From: an uncultured Alteromonadaceae bacterium
GTDB lineage: Bacteria; Pseudomonadota; Gammaproteobacteria; Enterobacterales; Alteromonadaceae
Length of the DNA stretch: 64,000 nt
NCBI GenBank assembly: GCA_947503265.1
Contig: CANNDC010000003.1
Location: 124,001-188,000 of the forward strand
Reading direction: 5' to 3'
Part shown: positions 1 to 9,442 of the stretch, in pieces
How the letters are laid out: the number at the start of each line of letters is the position of its first letter
How positions within the stretch are numbered: position 1 is the first letter of the stretch
Made by a program: the position numbers and the translations under genes
Notes under the pieces: generated by a model
What the model saw: the letters and a program-made list of their open reading frames with translations, nothing else
What the model was told of the DNA's origin: nothing
The model's database searches: none

Positions 1-1482
1 AGTTATGATCTATCAGCGCTGCCTACCGTCATACAGTGGTTAATTGAGCATGATTTATCTGAATCGGATGAACATCAAGAGCTCGTTATTCGTCGGATCG
101 TGTCCTCAGAAGGTCGTTCAAAGGCCTATATCAACGGCGTCTCCGTATCTTTGCAACAACTGAAAGCTATTTCTCAGCATTTAGTTAGTATTCATGGGCA
201 ACATGCACACCAACAGTTACTAAAACCTGAAACCCAGCGCAAGTTGTTAGATAATTTTGCAGAACACTCCCCTCTTCTAAATCACGTTAAAGAAAAGTAC
301 CAAACGCTTTCAAGAGCAAAGGCTGAATATCAAGAACTACTCTCTGGACAGCAGTTACGACAAGATAGACGCAGCTTACTTGAATATCAGGTTCAAGAAT
401 TGGATGAATTTGCCATCGGAGAAGCAGAATTTACAGAGTTAGAAACAGAGCATAAACGACTGAGTAACAGCCAAACTTTGTTGGAACAAACGCAAAAGAG
501 TTTCCATCAACTTTATGAAGCTGATGATTTTAATGCCCTCAGCGCAGTGCAAAACAGTGTAGATATGTTGCAAGAGCTCCAAGAACATGATGCCGCCTTG
601 AGCCCTATTGTTAGTGTGCTTAACGAGGCATTAATTAATATTGATGAAGCAGCAAATGAATTGCGTAATTATTCAGAGCAATTGGAAATCGACCCGATGA
701 AGATGCAGCAGGTCGAAATGCGCTATTCCCAGTCACTTGATCTCAGCCGAAAACATCAAGTAAATCCAGAGGCACTGTATGCTCACCATCAAGAGTTGGC
801 TGATGAGTTAAATATACTCACCAAAGAAGACGACTCTTTGTCAACGCTTGCTGAAAAATTAAATGGATTAGAAGAAGAATATAATCAAGCAGCAAGCAAA
901 CTCAGTAAATCCAGAATTAAGGCAAGTCGTAAGCTAGCAGAATTGGTAGAGAAACATATTCGTTCGATGAATATGGAAAAAGCACAGTTTGCCATACAAG
1001 TGAATTTCGATGAGCAACAAGCCGCTAACGCAAATGGTAAAGACAATATCCAGTTTACTATTTCAACTAACCCGGGAATTGCGCCTGATAGTTTGGACAA
1101 GGTAGTGTCTGGCGGAGAGCTATCTCGTGTTGGGCTTGCACTGCAAGTTATCAGCTCTAGAGGAAACCAAATTCCCACCATGATATTCGACGAAGTAGAC
1201 ACAGGAATAAGTGGACCTACGGCGTCTGTTGTTGGAAAATTGCTGCGCCAATTGGGTCAAACTTGCCAAGTAGTTTGTGTCACTCACCTACCTCAAGTTG
1301 CGGCCTGTGGCCACAATCAGATGTTTGTTACTAAATTTAGCGACAATAAAACCACAGAAACCCACATGATTTCTTTAAATGAAAATGAACGAATTGAGGA
1401 GTTAGCACGTCTATTAGCTGGGGACACTTTGACAGACTCAGCTCTTGCAAATGCGAAAGAGTTGCTAAACAGCTACGAATAA
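1..1482 (+). CDS. recN: DNA repair protein RecN, 5' end outside window
   Basis: RecN is an SMC-like ATPase that acts at double-strand breaks during recombinational repair. The reading frame is open from the first base, so about 60 N-terminal residues, including the Walker A motif, lie outside the window. Visible are a long central coiled-coil-type region rich in Glu, Gln and Leu, then the ABC signature VSGGELSRV, the Walker B motif MIFDEVDTG and the switch-histidine region VTHLPQVA. The visible length of 493 residues plus the missing part fits the usual 550 or so. recN is commonly LexA-controlled, but its promoter is not in the window. bamE follows on the same strand, as in many gammaproteobacteria. 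Confidence 0.97.
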   Translation, partial: SYDLSALPTVIQWLIEHDLSESDEHQELVIRRIVSSEGRSKAYINGVSVSLQQLKAISQHLVSIHGQHAHQQLLKPETQRKLLDNFAEHSPLLNHVKEKYQTLSRAKAEYQELLSGQQLRQDRRSLLEYQVQELDEFAIGEAEFTELETEHKRLSNSQTLLEQTQKSFHQLYEADDFNALSAVQNSVDMLQELQEHDAALSPIVSVLNEALINIDEAANELRNYSEQLEIDPMKMQQVEMRYSQSLDLSRKHQVNPEALYAHHQELADELNILTKEDDSLSTLAEKLNGLEEEYNQAASKLSKSRIKASRKLAELVEKHIRSMNMEKAQFAIQVNFDEQQAANANGKDNIQFTISTNPGIAPDSLDKVVSGGELSRVGLALQVISSRGNQIPTMIFDEVDTGISGPTASVVGKLLRQLGQTCQVVCVTHLPQVAACGHNQMFVTKFSDNKTTETHMISLNENERIEELARLLAGDTLTDSALANAKELLNSYE

Positions 1483-1577
1483 TCGCTATTAAAGATTGAT
1501 TGAGACTGTGTCGCTGAGTTAGCATGCCTGTCAAATTGTGAGTTTTACTAAATCTAGCGATAAAATTGAAATTAAAA

Positions 1578-1937
1578 ATGAAGTATAAAAGTTTATTGGT
1601 TGTTCTGTTTACAAGTGTTTTGCTTTCCGGTTGTGTAGATTGGATATACCGCATCGACGTGCCTCAAGGGAACTTTCTTGAGCAAAAAAATGTTGATCAA
1701 CTTCGTGTTCAGATGACCAAAGAACAGGTTATTTATGTGTTGGGTAAACCTGTTGTACAAGACTCGTTTGACCACGATACCTGGTATTACGTTTACGAGA
1801 TGAAGCGCGGCATGCGCAAGCGCGGAGAAGATTTCCGCAAGGAACTTATTATCCAGTTTAATGAAGGTAAAGTGGCGGAAGTGACAGGCGATTTTGAATT
1901 GCCAGAAGAGTTTAATACACCTTTGGATGAAATTTAA
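1578..1937 (+). CDS. bamE: Outer membrane assembly lipoprotein BamE (SmpA)
   Basis: BamE is a small lipoprotein of the BAM complex, which folds beta-barrel proteins into the outer membrane. The ATG at 1578 gives 119 residues with a signal peptide ending in the lipobox LLSGC. An upstream in-frame TTG at 1566 would only add a few residues before the signal peptide and is less likely. The mature part carries the BamE/SmpA pattern: a segment around residues 45-60 with MTKEQVIYVLGKP, followed by DTWYYVYEM. It lies directly after recN, a conserved neighbourhood, and is followed by a terminator-like hairpin. Confidence 0.95.
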   Translation: MKYKSLLVVLFTSVLLSGCVDWIYRIDVPQGNFLEQKNVDQLRVQMTKEQVIYVLGKPVVQDSFDHDTWYYVYEMKRGMRKRGEDFRKELIIQFNEGKVAEVTGDFELPEEFNTPLDEI

Positions 1938-1986
1938 ATTCTCATTTTATTACATTAAGTAAGATCCACCGTTCCAGACTGACTAA

Positions 1987-2027
1987 TGGCCCTATCCAGC
2001 CTATCCTTTAGGGCCAATCTATTTCTT
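1987..2027 (+). terminator. Probable Rho-independent terminator after bamE
   Basis: A perfect 8-bp inverted repeat, TGGCCCTA (1987-1994) and TAGGGCCA (2009-2016), is followed by a T-rich stretch (ATCTATTTCTTT). The position, 50 bases after the bamE stop and before ybiT, fits the end of the bamE transcript. Confidence 0.6.
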
Positions 2028-2109
2028 TCCAATATTCCCCTGCACTGCCTTTGATTCTGTGACATAATCGCGCGCAAATTTTGACGCTCAAATTATTGGA
2101 AACACTACT

Positions 2110-3696
2110 TTGCTTATTTCTGCAAACATCACTATGCAATTCGGCGCTAAGCCTTTGTTCGAAAACGTATCGACCAAATTCGGCAATGGCAACCGCTACG
2201 GACTCATTGGCGCCAATGGCTGCGGTAAGTCGACCTTCATGAAGATCTTAGGTAAAGACCTAGAACCTTCAGCGGGAAATGTATCAAAAGATCCTGACGA
2301 ACGGGTTGGAAAATTGAAGCAAGACCAGTTTGCATTCGAACAATACTCTGTGGTTGATACCGTGATCATGGGGCATGAAGAGCTTTGGAAGGTAAAAGAA
2401 GAGCGTGATGCCATTTACGCTAATCCAGAGATGACCGAAGCGGATGGTATTCGAGCTGCTGAGCTTGAATCTGAATTTGCAGAAATGGATGGTTACACTG
2501 CTGAGTCCCGTGCAGGAGAATTGTTAATCGGTGTTGGCATAGATGAGTCTCTGCATTTCGGTCCTATGAGTGAAGTGGCTCCGGGTTGGAAACTTAGAGT
2601 ACTACTTGCGCAAGTATTGTTTGCTGATCCCGACATTATGTTGTTAGACGAACCTACCAATAACTTGGACATCGATACCATTCGTTGGTTAGAAGATACC
2701 TTGAATGCGCGTAACTGCACTATGATTATTATTTCCCATGACCGTCATTTTTTAAATAGTGTTTGTACCCACATGGCTGATTTAGACTATGGAGAATTAC
2801 GTGTATTCGCCGGCAACTATGATGAATACATGACGGCAGCAACTCAGGTTCGAGAGCGGCTATTGTCTGAAAATGCCAAGAAAAAAGCCCAAATAGCTGA
2901 GCTTAAAACCTTTGTTAGTCGCTTCTCTGCAAATGCTTCTAAATCTAAGCAAGCGACGTCTAGAGCAAGACAAATTGATAAAATCCAGTTAGATGAGGTT
3001 AAACCCTCAAGTCGTCAAAACCCGTTTATTCGATTTGAACAAACCAAAAAGCTGCACCGACTCGCTTTAGAAGTAGAAGGGTTGTCAAAATCTTTTGATT
3101 CTGAGTTATTTAGCAATCTAGATTTGATGGTTGAAGTAGGTGAACGCGTCGCCATAATCGGCCCTAATGGTTCGGGTAAAACTAGCTTGATACGCTGCTT
3201 GTTTGGCGATTTAACTCCAAACTCAGGTGAAGTTAAATGGTCTGAAAACGCCAATATCGGTTATTACGCTCAAGACCATTCTGATGAATTTGAAAAAGAC
3301 ATGTCTCTTTACGATTGGATGCATCAATGGGGTCAAGATGGCGATGATGAACAAGTCATTCGCGGTACATTAGGCCGTTTGTTATTTTCGCAAAAAGAAA
3401 TAGACAAGTCTGTGAAGGTGATCTCTGGTGGTGAACAAGGCCGCATGATTTTCGGAAAGTTGATGCTGCAAAAACCGAATATTTTGCTAATGGACGAGCC
3501 CACTAACCACTTAGATATGGAGTCTATCGAGTCTTTGAACCTCGCTCTAGAAAACTACCCTGGAACGCTGTTTTTCGTGAGTCATGACCGAGAGTTTGTA
3601 TCTTCACTTGCCACTCGTATTATCGAAATCACACCAAATGGAATTGTTGATTTCCGTGGTAATTATGAAGACTATTTAGCGGATAAAACCAAGTAA
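2110..3696 (+). CDS. ybiT: ABC-F family ATPase YbiT
   Basis: This is a soluble ATPase with two ABC domains and no membrane segments, of the ABC-F class, whose members act on ribosomes. The sequence follows E. coli YbiT closely from the first residues ([19 protein letters not shown]). Walker A motifs are GANGCGKST near residue 37 and GPNGSGKT near residue 352. Walker B regions contain [12 protein letters not shown] and [13 protein letters not shown], and a charged linker separates the domains. The start is TTG at 2110, chosen because it matches the family N-terminus and has a GGAAA element about 8 bases upstream. The stop overlaps the start of the next gene by one base (TAATG), which suggests coupled translation. 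Confidence 0.95.
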   Translation: MLISANITMQFGAKPLFENVSTKFGNGNRYGLIGANGCGKSTFMKILGKDLEPSAGNVSKDPDERVGKLKQDQFAFEQYSVVDTVIMGHEELWKVKEERDAIYANPEMTEADGIRAAELESEFAEMDGYTAESRAGELLIGVGIDESLHFGPMSEVAPGWKLRVLLAQVLFADPDIMLLDEPTNNLDIDTIRWLEDTLNARNCTMIIISHDRHFLNSVCTHMADLDYGELRVFAGNYDEYMTAATQVRERLLSENAKKKAQIAELKTFVSRFSANASKSKQATSRARQIDKIQLDEVKPSSRQNPFIRFEQTKKLHRLALEVEGLSKSFDSELFSNLDLMVEVGERVAIIGPNGSGKTSLIRCLFGDLTPNSGEVKWSENANIGYYAQDHSDEFEKDMSLYDWMHQWGQDGDDEQVIRGTLGRLLFSQKEIDKSVKVISGGEQGRMIFGKLMLQKPNILLMDEPTNHLDMESIESLNLALENYPGTLFFVSHDREFVSSLATRIIEITPNGIVDFRGNYEDYLADKTK

Positions 3697-4184
3697 TGAG
3701 CCTAACTAACGCGAAGCGAATTGGTATTTTTGTTGATGTACAAAACATTTATTACACGTGCAGACAAGCCTACCAACGCCAGTTCGACTATCGCAAGTTT
3801 TGGAAACAAATCAGTGAGCGTGGCGACATCCAATTCGCCTACGCTTACGCTGTTCAGCGCCATGATGACCAACAAATCAAGTTCCAAGATGCATTGCGAC
3901 ACATAGGATTCGAAGTAAAGCTGAAACCGTTTATACAACGTGCAGATGGCTCAGCAAAAGGTGATTGGGACGTGGGTATCACAGTCGACATGATAGATTG
4001 TGTCGACGATGTCGATGAGCTGATATTGCTCTCTGGTGATGGTGATTTCGCGGTGTTATTGGCACATTTACAAAACAAACATGATAAAACAACGCTGGTT
4101 TATGGCGTTCCTCAACTCACAGCGAAGGCCTTGTCTGATCAGGCTGATAAGTTTATTTCTATTGACGACACTTTACTTAAATAA
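3696..4184 (+). CDS. NYN (LabA/PIN-like) domain protein
   Basis: A 162-residue protein with the NYN fold pattern: IGIFVDVQNIYYT near the N-terminus, GDWDVGITVDMIDC in the middle and LLSGDGDFAVLL near residue 110. The acidic residues in these blocks are the expected metal-binding set of NYN/PIN-type nucleases, which act on RNA in characterised relatives. The substrate of this one is unknown. The ATG overlaps the ybiT stop codon (TAATG), so it is probably co-translated with this ABC-F protein. It is a single-domain protein, unlike the NYN-LOTUS protein at 38.1 kb. Confidence 0.85.
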   Translation: MSLTNAKRIGIFVDVQNIYYTCRQAYQRQFDYRKFWKQISERGDIQFAYAYAVQRHDDQQIKFQDALRHIGFEVKLKPFIQRADGSAKGDWDVGITVDMIDCVDDVDELILLSGDGDFAVLLAHLQNKHDKTTLVYGVPQLTAKALSDQADKFISIDDTLLK

Positions 4185-4423
4185 TCTGTGGTTGAAATAT
4201 TAATGCCTTTGTAAGACACAAATTGCCCACTTACTTACGTTAAAACACATGTCTAGTTAACTTAAGGGTGAGGATAAGAGGTATCGAACTTTTAAAGTCT
4301 TACTCTACATGCTTTGTGGACAGCGCGGAAAGTGTCACCAACAGTTAACTGAAAACACGCTAGCAATTAGAAGTGAACTGTAAAACTAATTGGCATACTC
4401 CCGAGAAATCTCGTTAATTATAA

Positions 4424-4439
4424 CTGTACATATGAACAG
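4424..4439. promoter_or_regulatory. LexA (SOS) box upstream of yebG
   Basis: CTGTACATATGAACAG fits the gammaproteobacterial LexA consensus CTGT-N8-ACAG exactly at the conserved ends, and is flanked by TA and TA. It lies 44 bases before the yebG start. yebG is an established SOS gene in E. coli, so the assignment agrees with the gene behind it. Confidence 0.85.
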
Positions 4440-4482
4440 TATTAATTTATCTTTAGTATTCTTTCATTAAGGGGTGAAGAAA

Positions 4483-4773
4483 ATGGCGATTATCGTGAAA
4501 TATGTTGTAGAGCATAACGGAGAAGAAAAGCTGGTGACTACTGACAAGAAGGAAGCAGACAAATACGACAAAATGTTAGACGTAGCGGATAACTTGAGTA
4601 GTTATATTTCTGCCAAAGGAATTCAACTCGACGCAGCAATGGCTGAAGAATTGACGATCATGTTGGCGAAGAACAAAGAAATCGTTGGTAAACTTCTAAA
4701 AGGGTCAAATGCAGATTCGCTTTTGGAAGAAGAAAAAGCAGACGTTGTGGAAATGGAAAAGCGTCAGGCTTAG
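4483..4773 (+). CDS. yebG: YebG family DNA damage-inducible protein
   Basis: A 96-residue protein recognisable as YebG from KYVVEHNGEEKLVTTDKKEADKYDK (seen here in two adjacent blocks) and the acidic C-terminus. E. coli YebG is induced in the SOS response; its biochemical role is not settled. The ATG at 4483 is preceded by AAGGGG (4469-4474). A GTG at 4474 is also in frame but overlaps this ribosome binding site. It stands alone between the NYN gene and a repeat field, and has its own LexA box. Confidence 0.93.
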   Translation: MAIIVKYVVEHNGEEKLVTTDKKEADKYDKMLDVADNLSSYISAKGIQLDAAMAEELTIMLAKNKEIVGKLLKGSNADSLLEEEKADVVEMEKRQA

Positions 4774-4811
4774 GTCTCACCTACTTAATTCCCACCTAGT
4801 TAGGTTTTGCA

Positions 4812-4927
4812 GACTTTGGTTTCACAGGCCTAGCTAAAGAGACTTTAGTTTCACAGATCTAGTTATAGAAACTTTAGCTTCACAAACCTAGGTACAGAGC
4901 CTTTAGTTTCATAGAACTAGCTTCACA
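4812..4927. repeat. Four degenerate 29-bp tandem repeats
   Basis: Units start at 4812, 4841, 4870 and 4899, exactly 29 bases apart, each built on ACTTTAGTTTCACAGATCTAG followed by TA and a variable tail. The fourth is the most diverged. There are no spacers between units, so this is a minisatellite and not a CRISPR array. It lies between the convergent yebG and DAHP synthase genes. Confidence 0.85.
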
Positions 4928-4956
4928 GAGAAGTCAGCTAGCTAACTTCTCTGTGA
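4923..4956. terminator. Perfect 12-bp hairpin between convergent genes
   Basis: TCACAGAGAAGT (4923-4934) and ACTTCTCTGTGA (4945-4956) form a perfect 12-bp stem with a 10-base loop, just downstream of the minus-strand DAHP synthase stop. No clean T-run follows on either strand, so intrinsic termination is only likely, not certain. It might instead stabilise 3' ends. The arm shares the TTCACAG word with the adjoining 29-bp repeats. Confidence 0.5.
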
Positions 4957-4964
4957 CAACAGAC

Positions 4965-6323
4965 TTATTTAATCGCCTTTTTAGCATCTTTAAGATGATC
5001 AGCTACCAAGAACGCCATCTCTAGCACTTGATCTGCATTTAGACGCGGATCACATTGTGTCTTATAAGCTTGAGCCAAATCGTCATCACTTATTTGATAG
5101 GCGCCACCCGTACATTCCGTAACATGCTGACCAGTCATTTCTAAGTGAATACCACCTGGGTGTGTCCCTTCTGCTTCATGGGCGGAGAAAAACTGCTGGA
5201 TTTCACGCAAAATGTCATCAAAATTACGGGTTTTATAGCCACTTGACGCTTTTTTAGTGTTGCCATGCATGGGATCAGAACTCCATACGACTTTACGACC
5301 TTCTGCTTTCACACGGCGTAACAAACGCGGCAAGTTTTGTTCAAGATTATCCGCACCCATGCGCGTGATTAGCGTTAGTCGACCGGCTGAATTGTCAGGG
5401 TTTAAGGCATCAATTAAACGAATTAACTCGTCTTCTTGCATACTTGGTCCCACTTTCACGCCAACTGGGTTATGAATGCCTCTAAAAAATTCGATATGGG
5501 CATGATCCAACTGACGTGTGCGCTCACCAATCCACACCATATGGGCTGAACAGTTGTAAGGTTTACCCGTTAACGTATCGATACGTGTCAACGCTTGCTC
5601 GTAATTTAATAGCAAAGCTTCGTGAGAAGTAAATAAGTCGGTTTCGTGCAAAGACGCATTGTTTTCATGATTAATACCAATGACATCCATAAACTCCAAG
5701 GTTTCTTGCAATCGGTTGGCAACATCTTGGTAGCGAACACGTAATGGGTTGTTTTCGACGAATGTCATATTCCATCGATTAACTTGATGTAAATCAGCCA
5801 ATCCACCTTGAGCAAAAGCGCGTAGCAAGTTTAGCGTTGAAGCGGCACGATTGTAAGCTTCCAGCATTCGGTTTGGATCAGGCTGTCTAGCTTCATTGGT
5901 AAATTCAAAATTATTGATGATATCGCCACGATAGCTGGGCAAAGAAATACCATTGATGGTTTCTAAATCAGCAGACCTAGGTTTAGCATACTGACCGGCC
6001 ATACGCGCTACTTTTGTTACAGGGCATTTTCCGGCGAACGTCAGTACAATGGCCATTTGTAAAATAACTTTAAACGTATCGCGAATTTTCGGTGCATTGA
6101 ATTCATCAAATGACTCAGCGCAATCACCGCCTTGTAGTAAAAAACCCTGCCCCTCTGCTACTTGTCCTAGTTGTTTGTACAACTGACGAGTCTCTTCTGC
6201 AAAAACCAATGGTGGATAGCTTTTGATGGTGTCTTCCACGCTTTTAAGATGTGCCTGATCTTGGTAAGTAGGCTGTTGCTGGATAGGTTTGTTTCTCCAG
6301 CTATCGATTTCCCATTGGCTCAC
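4965..6323 (-). CDS. Class II 3-deoxy-7-phosphoheptulonate (DAHP) synthase
   Basis: This enzyme joins phosphoenolpyruvate and erythrose 4-phosphate in the first step of the shikimate pathway. The 452 residues match the class II (plant/Mycobacterium-type) family throughout: W-x-I-D-S-W-R near the start, [46 protein letters not shown] and [12 protein letters not shown]. It has no similarity to the short class I AroF/G/H enzymes. The ATG at 6323 starts the family-typical N-terminus. It stands alone, with yebG converging on it. Feedback control, if any, cannot be read from the sequence. Confidence 0.95.
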   Translation of the reverse strand: MSQWEIDSWRNKPIQQQPTYQDQAHLKSVEDTIKSYPPLVFAEETRQLYKQLGQVAEGQGFLLQGGDCAESFDEFNAPKIRDTFKVILQMAIVLTFAGKCPVTKVARMAGQYAKPRSADLETINGISLPSYRGDIINNFEFTNEARQPDPNRMLEAYNRAASTLNLLRAFAQGGLADLHQVNRWNMTFVENNPLRVRYQDVANRLQETLEFMDVIGINHENNASLHETDLFTSHEALLLNYEQALTRIDTLTGKPYNCSAHMVWIGERTRQLDHAHIEFFRGIHNPVGVKVGPSMQEDELIRLIDALNPDNSAGRLTLITRMGADNLEQNLPRLLRRVKAEGRKVVWSSDPMHGNTKKASSGYKTRNFDDILREIQQFFSAHEAEGTHPGGIHLEMTGQHVTECTGGAYQISDDDLAQAYKTQCDPRLNADQVLEMAFLVADHLKDAKKAIK

Positions 6324-6412
6324 GGTATTTCCTTTAGATAGTCATTTGATTGGTTTTAAGTTAGGGAGCGAAACTTACGGGGATTTTGAGCAAATTTCAA
6401 TCCCAAAACGTT

Positions 6413-7162
6413 CTAATCTGGATAAGATTGAAAGATAACCACATTTTGATGGGAATACTGGGTAATTTTGCAGTCATAAGCCTGACTCAGCGCTTGCTCA
6501 GTCATCACATTATGTTTGACTCCTGCTTGAAAAATACGGCCATTTTTCATCAGCCAGACTTTATCTGAATAGCGAAAACATAGATTGAGATCATGATGGC
6601 TTGCGATAACTGTATTACCCATGGATGTAAGCTCTCTCAACAATGTAAACAACAGATGTTGATGTTTGAAATCGAGTCCTTGTATTGGCTCATCCAATAA
6701 GACTAGACCGGCCCCTTCCATCAGCTTTGGCCAGATTTGCAGTAATACACGAGCAATGTGTACTCGTCTGCTTTCGCCACCAGAGAGTGATTGAATATTG
6801 CGGGGTAAGAATTGCGCTACTTCGAGGCCTTTTTCCAGTAAATCCGGTAACGTCGTGAACTGGGTGAAAAACTGCAACGACTCCGCAACAGTCAAGTCAA
6901 ATTGAGTCTGCTGTTGTTGTTCTTGAAAACAACGATAGAGGGCGAGTTGTTGAAGACTCAGTTGTTCCACCGGCATTGATTCTTCGCCAATTAGATAAGA
7001 GACACCACCTGAATTTCCTTTCAGTAATCCAGATATCACCGACAATAAACTCGATTTTCCCGCTCCATTTGCACCGAGAATATGCACAAATTCCCTCGGT
7101 AACGCTTTAACTTCAATGTTTTCTAAGCGATTTTCAAGGTTGATATTATCTACTTGAATCAC
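6413..7162 (-). CDS. btuD: Vitamin B12 ABC transporter ATP-binding protein BtuD
   Basis: The cytoplasmic ATPase of the BtuCDF cobalamin importer. The 249 residues show Walker A GANGAGKSS near residue 30, the ABC signature LSGGESRRV near residue 125, Walker B LVLLDEPIQGLD and the switch histidine in ASHHDLN. It begins two bases after the btuC stop and is certainly co-transcribed with it. FecCD-type transporters for haem or siderophores are close relatives, so the substrate is assigned by overall resemblance and is less certain than the family. Confidence 0.85.
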   Translation of the reverse strand: MIQVDNINLENRLENIEVKALPREFVHILGANGAGKSSLLSVISGLLKGNSGGVSYLIGEESMPVEQLSLQQLALYRCFQEQQQQTQFDLTVAESLQFFTQFTTLPDLLEKGLEVAQFLPRNIQSLSGGESRRVHIARVLLQIWPKLMEGAGLVLLDEPIQGLDFKHQHLLFTLLRELTSMGNTVIASHHDLNLCFRYSDKVWLMKNGRIFQAGVKHNVMTEQALSQAYDCKITQYSHQNVVIFQSYPD

Positions 7163-7164
7163 AA

Positions 7165-8130
7165 CTATCTTGCCTGTCGACTGGTTTTAATAATGGAGTA
7201 CAAAAATATCGGCCCACCCAAGGTCGCTGTTATCATGGAAACAGGGATACTAGTGCCACTGACGGCAGAAGAAACTAACACAACAAGCAGCATCAAGATG
7301 GCACCAACCAGTGCTGACGCGGGTAATATGAACTGATTATTGAAACCAAAAAAGTTCCTTAATAAATGCGGTACCAAAAGTCCTACAAAGGCGATGGAAC
7401 CGGCAATGGATACAGCTGCGCCGACCAAAACAGCACTGCAAATCAGCATATTTCGACTAAATCGCTTTACATCTAGTCCAGATAATTTTGCATCGTTGTC
7501 ACCGAAATAATACCAATTCAGTTTGCGCCCCTGAGTCACAGCATAGGCAACTAGTATCGCCATTAAGGGCGTTGCAATAGATAGAATAGTCCAATCGGCC
7601 TGATGTAAACTGCCCATCAACCAAAACGTTAAATTACGCATTGACTGGGCATCTGAAAATAGAAAGAGCCAAGCTATTATGGCGCCACAGAGCGTCGAAA
7701 TCGCGATTCCCGTGAGAATAATCGCCGTATTTACATTGGGCAGTCGTTTTGCGATAGCGCCAATAATAAACGTACTGATCAAAGCCCCTGTAAAACACAT
7801 AAAGGGCAATAGGTAGTGGATATATTCGACCACCAAAGCGCCGCCTAGCAGCAGTACCAAAGCCGCAAATAAACTCGCACCACTGGTGATTCCAATGATA
7901 CCTGGGTCAGCTAAAGGATTGCGCAATAGTATTTGTAAAACAGCAGAACTGACTGCCAAAGAAGCCCCAACAAATATAGCCGTTAACACTACAGGTAATC
8001 GAAGTTCGATAAAAATACGTTGCTCAACACCTTCGATAAAAGGATTGGACAGTCCTGATAATCCCGCAGCCAAACTCAGACAAAGCAACACTATTAGCAA
8101 GACAAATAAATGAAGTTTACGCTCAAACAC
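7165..8130 (-). CDS. btuC: Vitamin B12 transport permease BtuC (FecCD family)
   Basis: A very hydrophobic protein of 321 residues with about ten membrane segments, the permease partner of BtuD in the inner membrane. Family marks include the block ELRLPVVLTAIFVGASLAVS, then LQILLRNPLADPGIIG and GSIAFVGLLVPHLLR, all typical of BtuC/FecCD proteins. It lies between the phosphatase gene (16 bases upstream) and btuD. No btuF gene and no cobalamin riboswitch are visible nearby, because the upstream space is occupied by the phosphatase gene. Confidence 0.87.
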   Translation of the reverse strand: MFERKLHLFVLLIVLLCLSLAAGLSGLSNPFIEGVEQRIFIELRLPVVLTAIFVGASLAVSSAVLQILLRNPLADPGIIGITSGASLFAALVLLLGGALVVEYIHYLLPFMCFTGALISTFIIGAIAKRLPNVNTAIILTGIAISTLCGAIIAWLFLFSDAQSMRNLTFWLMGSLHQADWTILSIATPLMAILVAYAVTQGRKLNWYYFGDNDAKLSGLDVKRFSRNMLICSAVLVGAAVSIAGSIAFVGLLVPHLLRNFFGFNNQFILPASALVGAILMLLVVLVSSAVSGTSIPVSMITATLGGPIFLYSIIKTSRQAR

Positions 8131-8146
8131 CTTAAAACAAGCTCAT

Positions 8147-8617
8147 TTAGGAAGTTTGAATATGCTGAATCAATCCATCAGATGCACTTTCAATAAGAGT
8201 TAGCACATATTCAAATCCTTTTTTACCACCATAGTATGGGTCTGGCACCACCTCTTCTTCTTCTTCCGAATAGGACATGAAGAGTTTCACTTTGTGTTGA
8301 TATTCTTCAGGGCATTTTTCCATCAAATTTTCTAAATTTTCTTCATCCATTGCTAGTATTAGATCAAATTGCTCAAAGTCTTGCTCAGTGACTCTTCGAC
8401 ATACTATGCCCTCAAAGTCATAGCCACGTGATTCACCCGCTTCAATCGATCGCGCATCAGGTGGACTCGCTTTGTGAAATCCGTGAGTACCAGCCGAATC
8501 AACACCGACATAAAGTCCGGCCTGTTTTACCTTGTGTCTAAAAACTGCCTCGGCAGATGGCGAGCGGCAGATATTCCCCAAACAGACGAAAAGCACTGAG
8601 GTAATATTGTCAGACAT
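8147..8617 (-). CDS. Low-molecular-weight protein tyrosine phosphatase family protein
   Basis: A 156-residue protein with the LMW-PTP P-loop CLGNICRS at residues 12-19 (nucleophile Cys12, phosphate-binding Arg18) and the catalytic-acid loop DPYYGG near residue 127. It would dephosphorylate phosphotyrosine or a related small substrate in the cytoplasm. It is the first gene of a run with btuC-btuD, 16 bases apart. A stand-alone LMW-PTP linked to btuCD rather than to capsule genes may act in alpha-ribazole phosphate metabolism, but that is only a suggestion from context. Confidence 0.92.
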   Translation of the reverse strand: MSDNITSVLFVCLGNICRSPSAEAVFRHKVKQAGLYVGVDSAGTHGFHKASPPDARSIEAGESRGYDFEGIVCRRVTEQDFEQFDLILAMDEENLENLMEKCPEEYQHKVKLFMSYSEEEEEVVPDPYYGGKKGFEYVLTLIESASDGLIQHIQTS

Positions 8618-8743
8618 AGTGTGGATTCCTGAATCAAAAGCAATAATGTTTTTTGCATTCTAACCCCATATAATGTCGCGTCTATAGTCAGATGACGTTT
8701 ATCGAATAAATATGTGCTTAGTTTGCACTTTAGGAGAAACTTT

Positions 8744-9442
8744 TTGAGAATTTTGATGTTAAGCAGCTCCCGTTCAGGCGATGAAGACTACCTTGCCAGC
8801 GCAAAGGACATGATTACACCTTTCTTGAGGTCTTCTACTAAGGTGGTTTTTATTCCATATGCAGGTGTTACGATTAGTTGGGATGACTATACAAGTAAAG
8901 TTCAAAAAGCCTTACCCGAATTGACCATCACAGGCATCCATCAACACGCGAGCGCCAAACAAGCTTTACACGAAGCACAGGTGATAATGGTTGGCGGTGG
9001 CAATACCTTCAATCTGCTGCATCAATTGTACGAACAGGATTTGATAGCGCTGATTAAAGATTTGGTCGTCGACGGCAAGCCTTATATTGGTTGTAGTGCA
9101 GGTTCAAATATTTGCGGAAATTCCATTCGAACGACCAACGATATGCCCATCATTCAACCTAGGTCCTTCGGGGCGTTGCGCCTTGTACCCTTTCAGATCA
9201 ATCCTCACTATTCTGATTATCAACCTCCAGGTTTCAACGGTGAAACACGCGCTGAGCGCATTGCCGAATTCTGCGCTTTAAACCCGACTATGCCCGTTGT
9301 AGGAATTCGTGAAGGTTCTGCATTGCTGCGTGAAAATGACTCGCTTAAATTGCTTGGTGACTTAGACGGTGTGGTTTTTCTCAATGGCAAAGAACAGGTG
9401 ATTTCAGCGAATCAAGACCTATCTAGCTATCTATGGAATTGA
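8744..9442 (+). CDS. pepE: Dipeptidase E (peptidase family S51)
   Basis: A cytoplasmic peptidase that cleaves dipeptides with N-terminal aspartate. The 232 residues match E. coli PepE (229): VGGGNTFNLL near residue 83, the nucleophile in GCSAGSN (Ser118) and NPHYSDY, which supplies the histidine. The start is TTG at 8744, with AGGAG (8732-8736) seven bases upstream. The longer frame from GTG at 8714 would run through this ribosome binding site and adds residues not found in the family. It is divergent from the phosphatase gene. Confidence 0.93.
   Translation: MRILMLSSSRSGDEDYLASAKDMITPFLRSSTKVVFIPYAGVTISWDDYTSKVQKALPELTITGIHQHASAKQALHEAQVIMVGGGNTFNLLHQLYEQDLIALIKDLVVDGKPYIGCSAGSNICGNSIRTTNDMPIIQPRSFGALRLVPFQINPHYSDYQPPGFNGETRAERIAEFCALNPTMPVVGIREGSALLRENDSLKLLGDLDGVVFLNGKEQVISANQDLSSYLWN

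Noticed and set aside
4812..4927. CRISPR-like array of 29-bp repeats
   Set aside because: The units abut with no spacers, they are degenerate, and no cas genes are present.
8131..8146. Cobalamin riboswitch before btuC
   Set aside because: The gap to the phosphatase gene is only 16 bases, too short for a riboswitch, and nothing similar is visible before the phosphatase gene.
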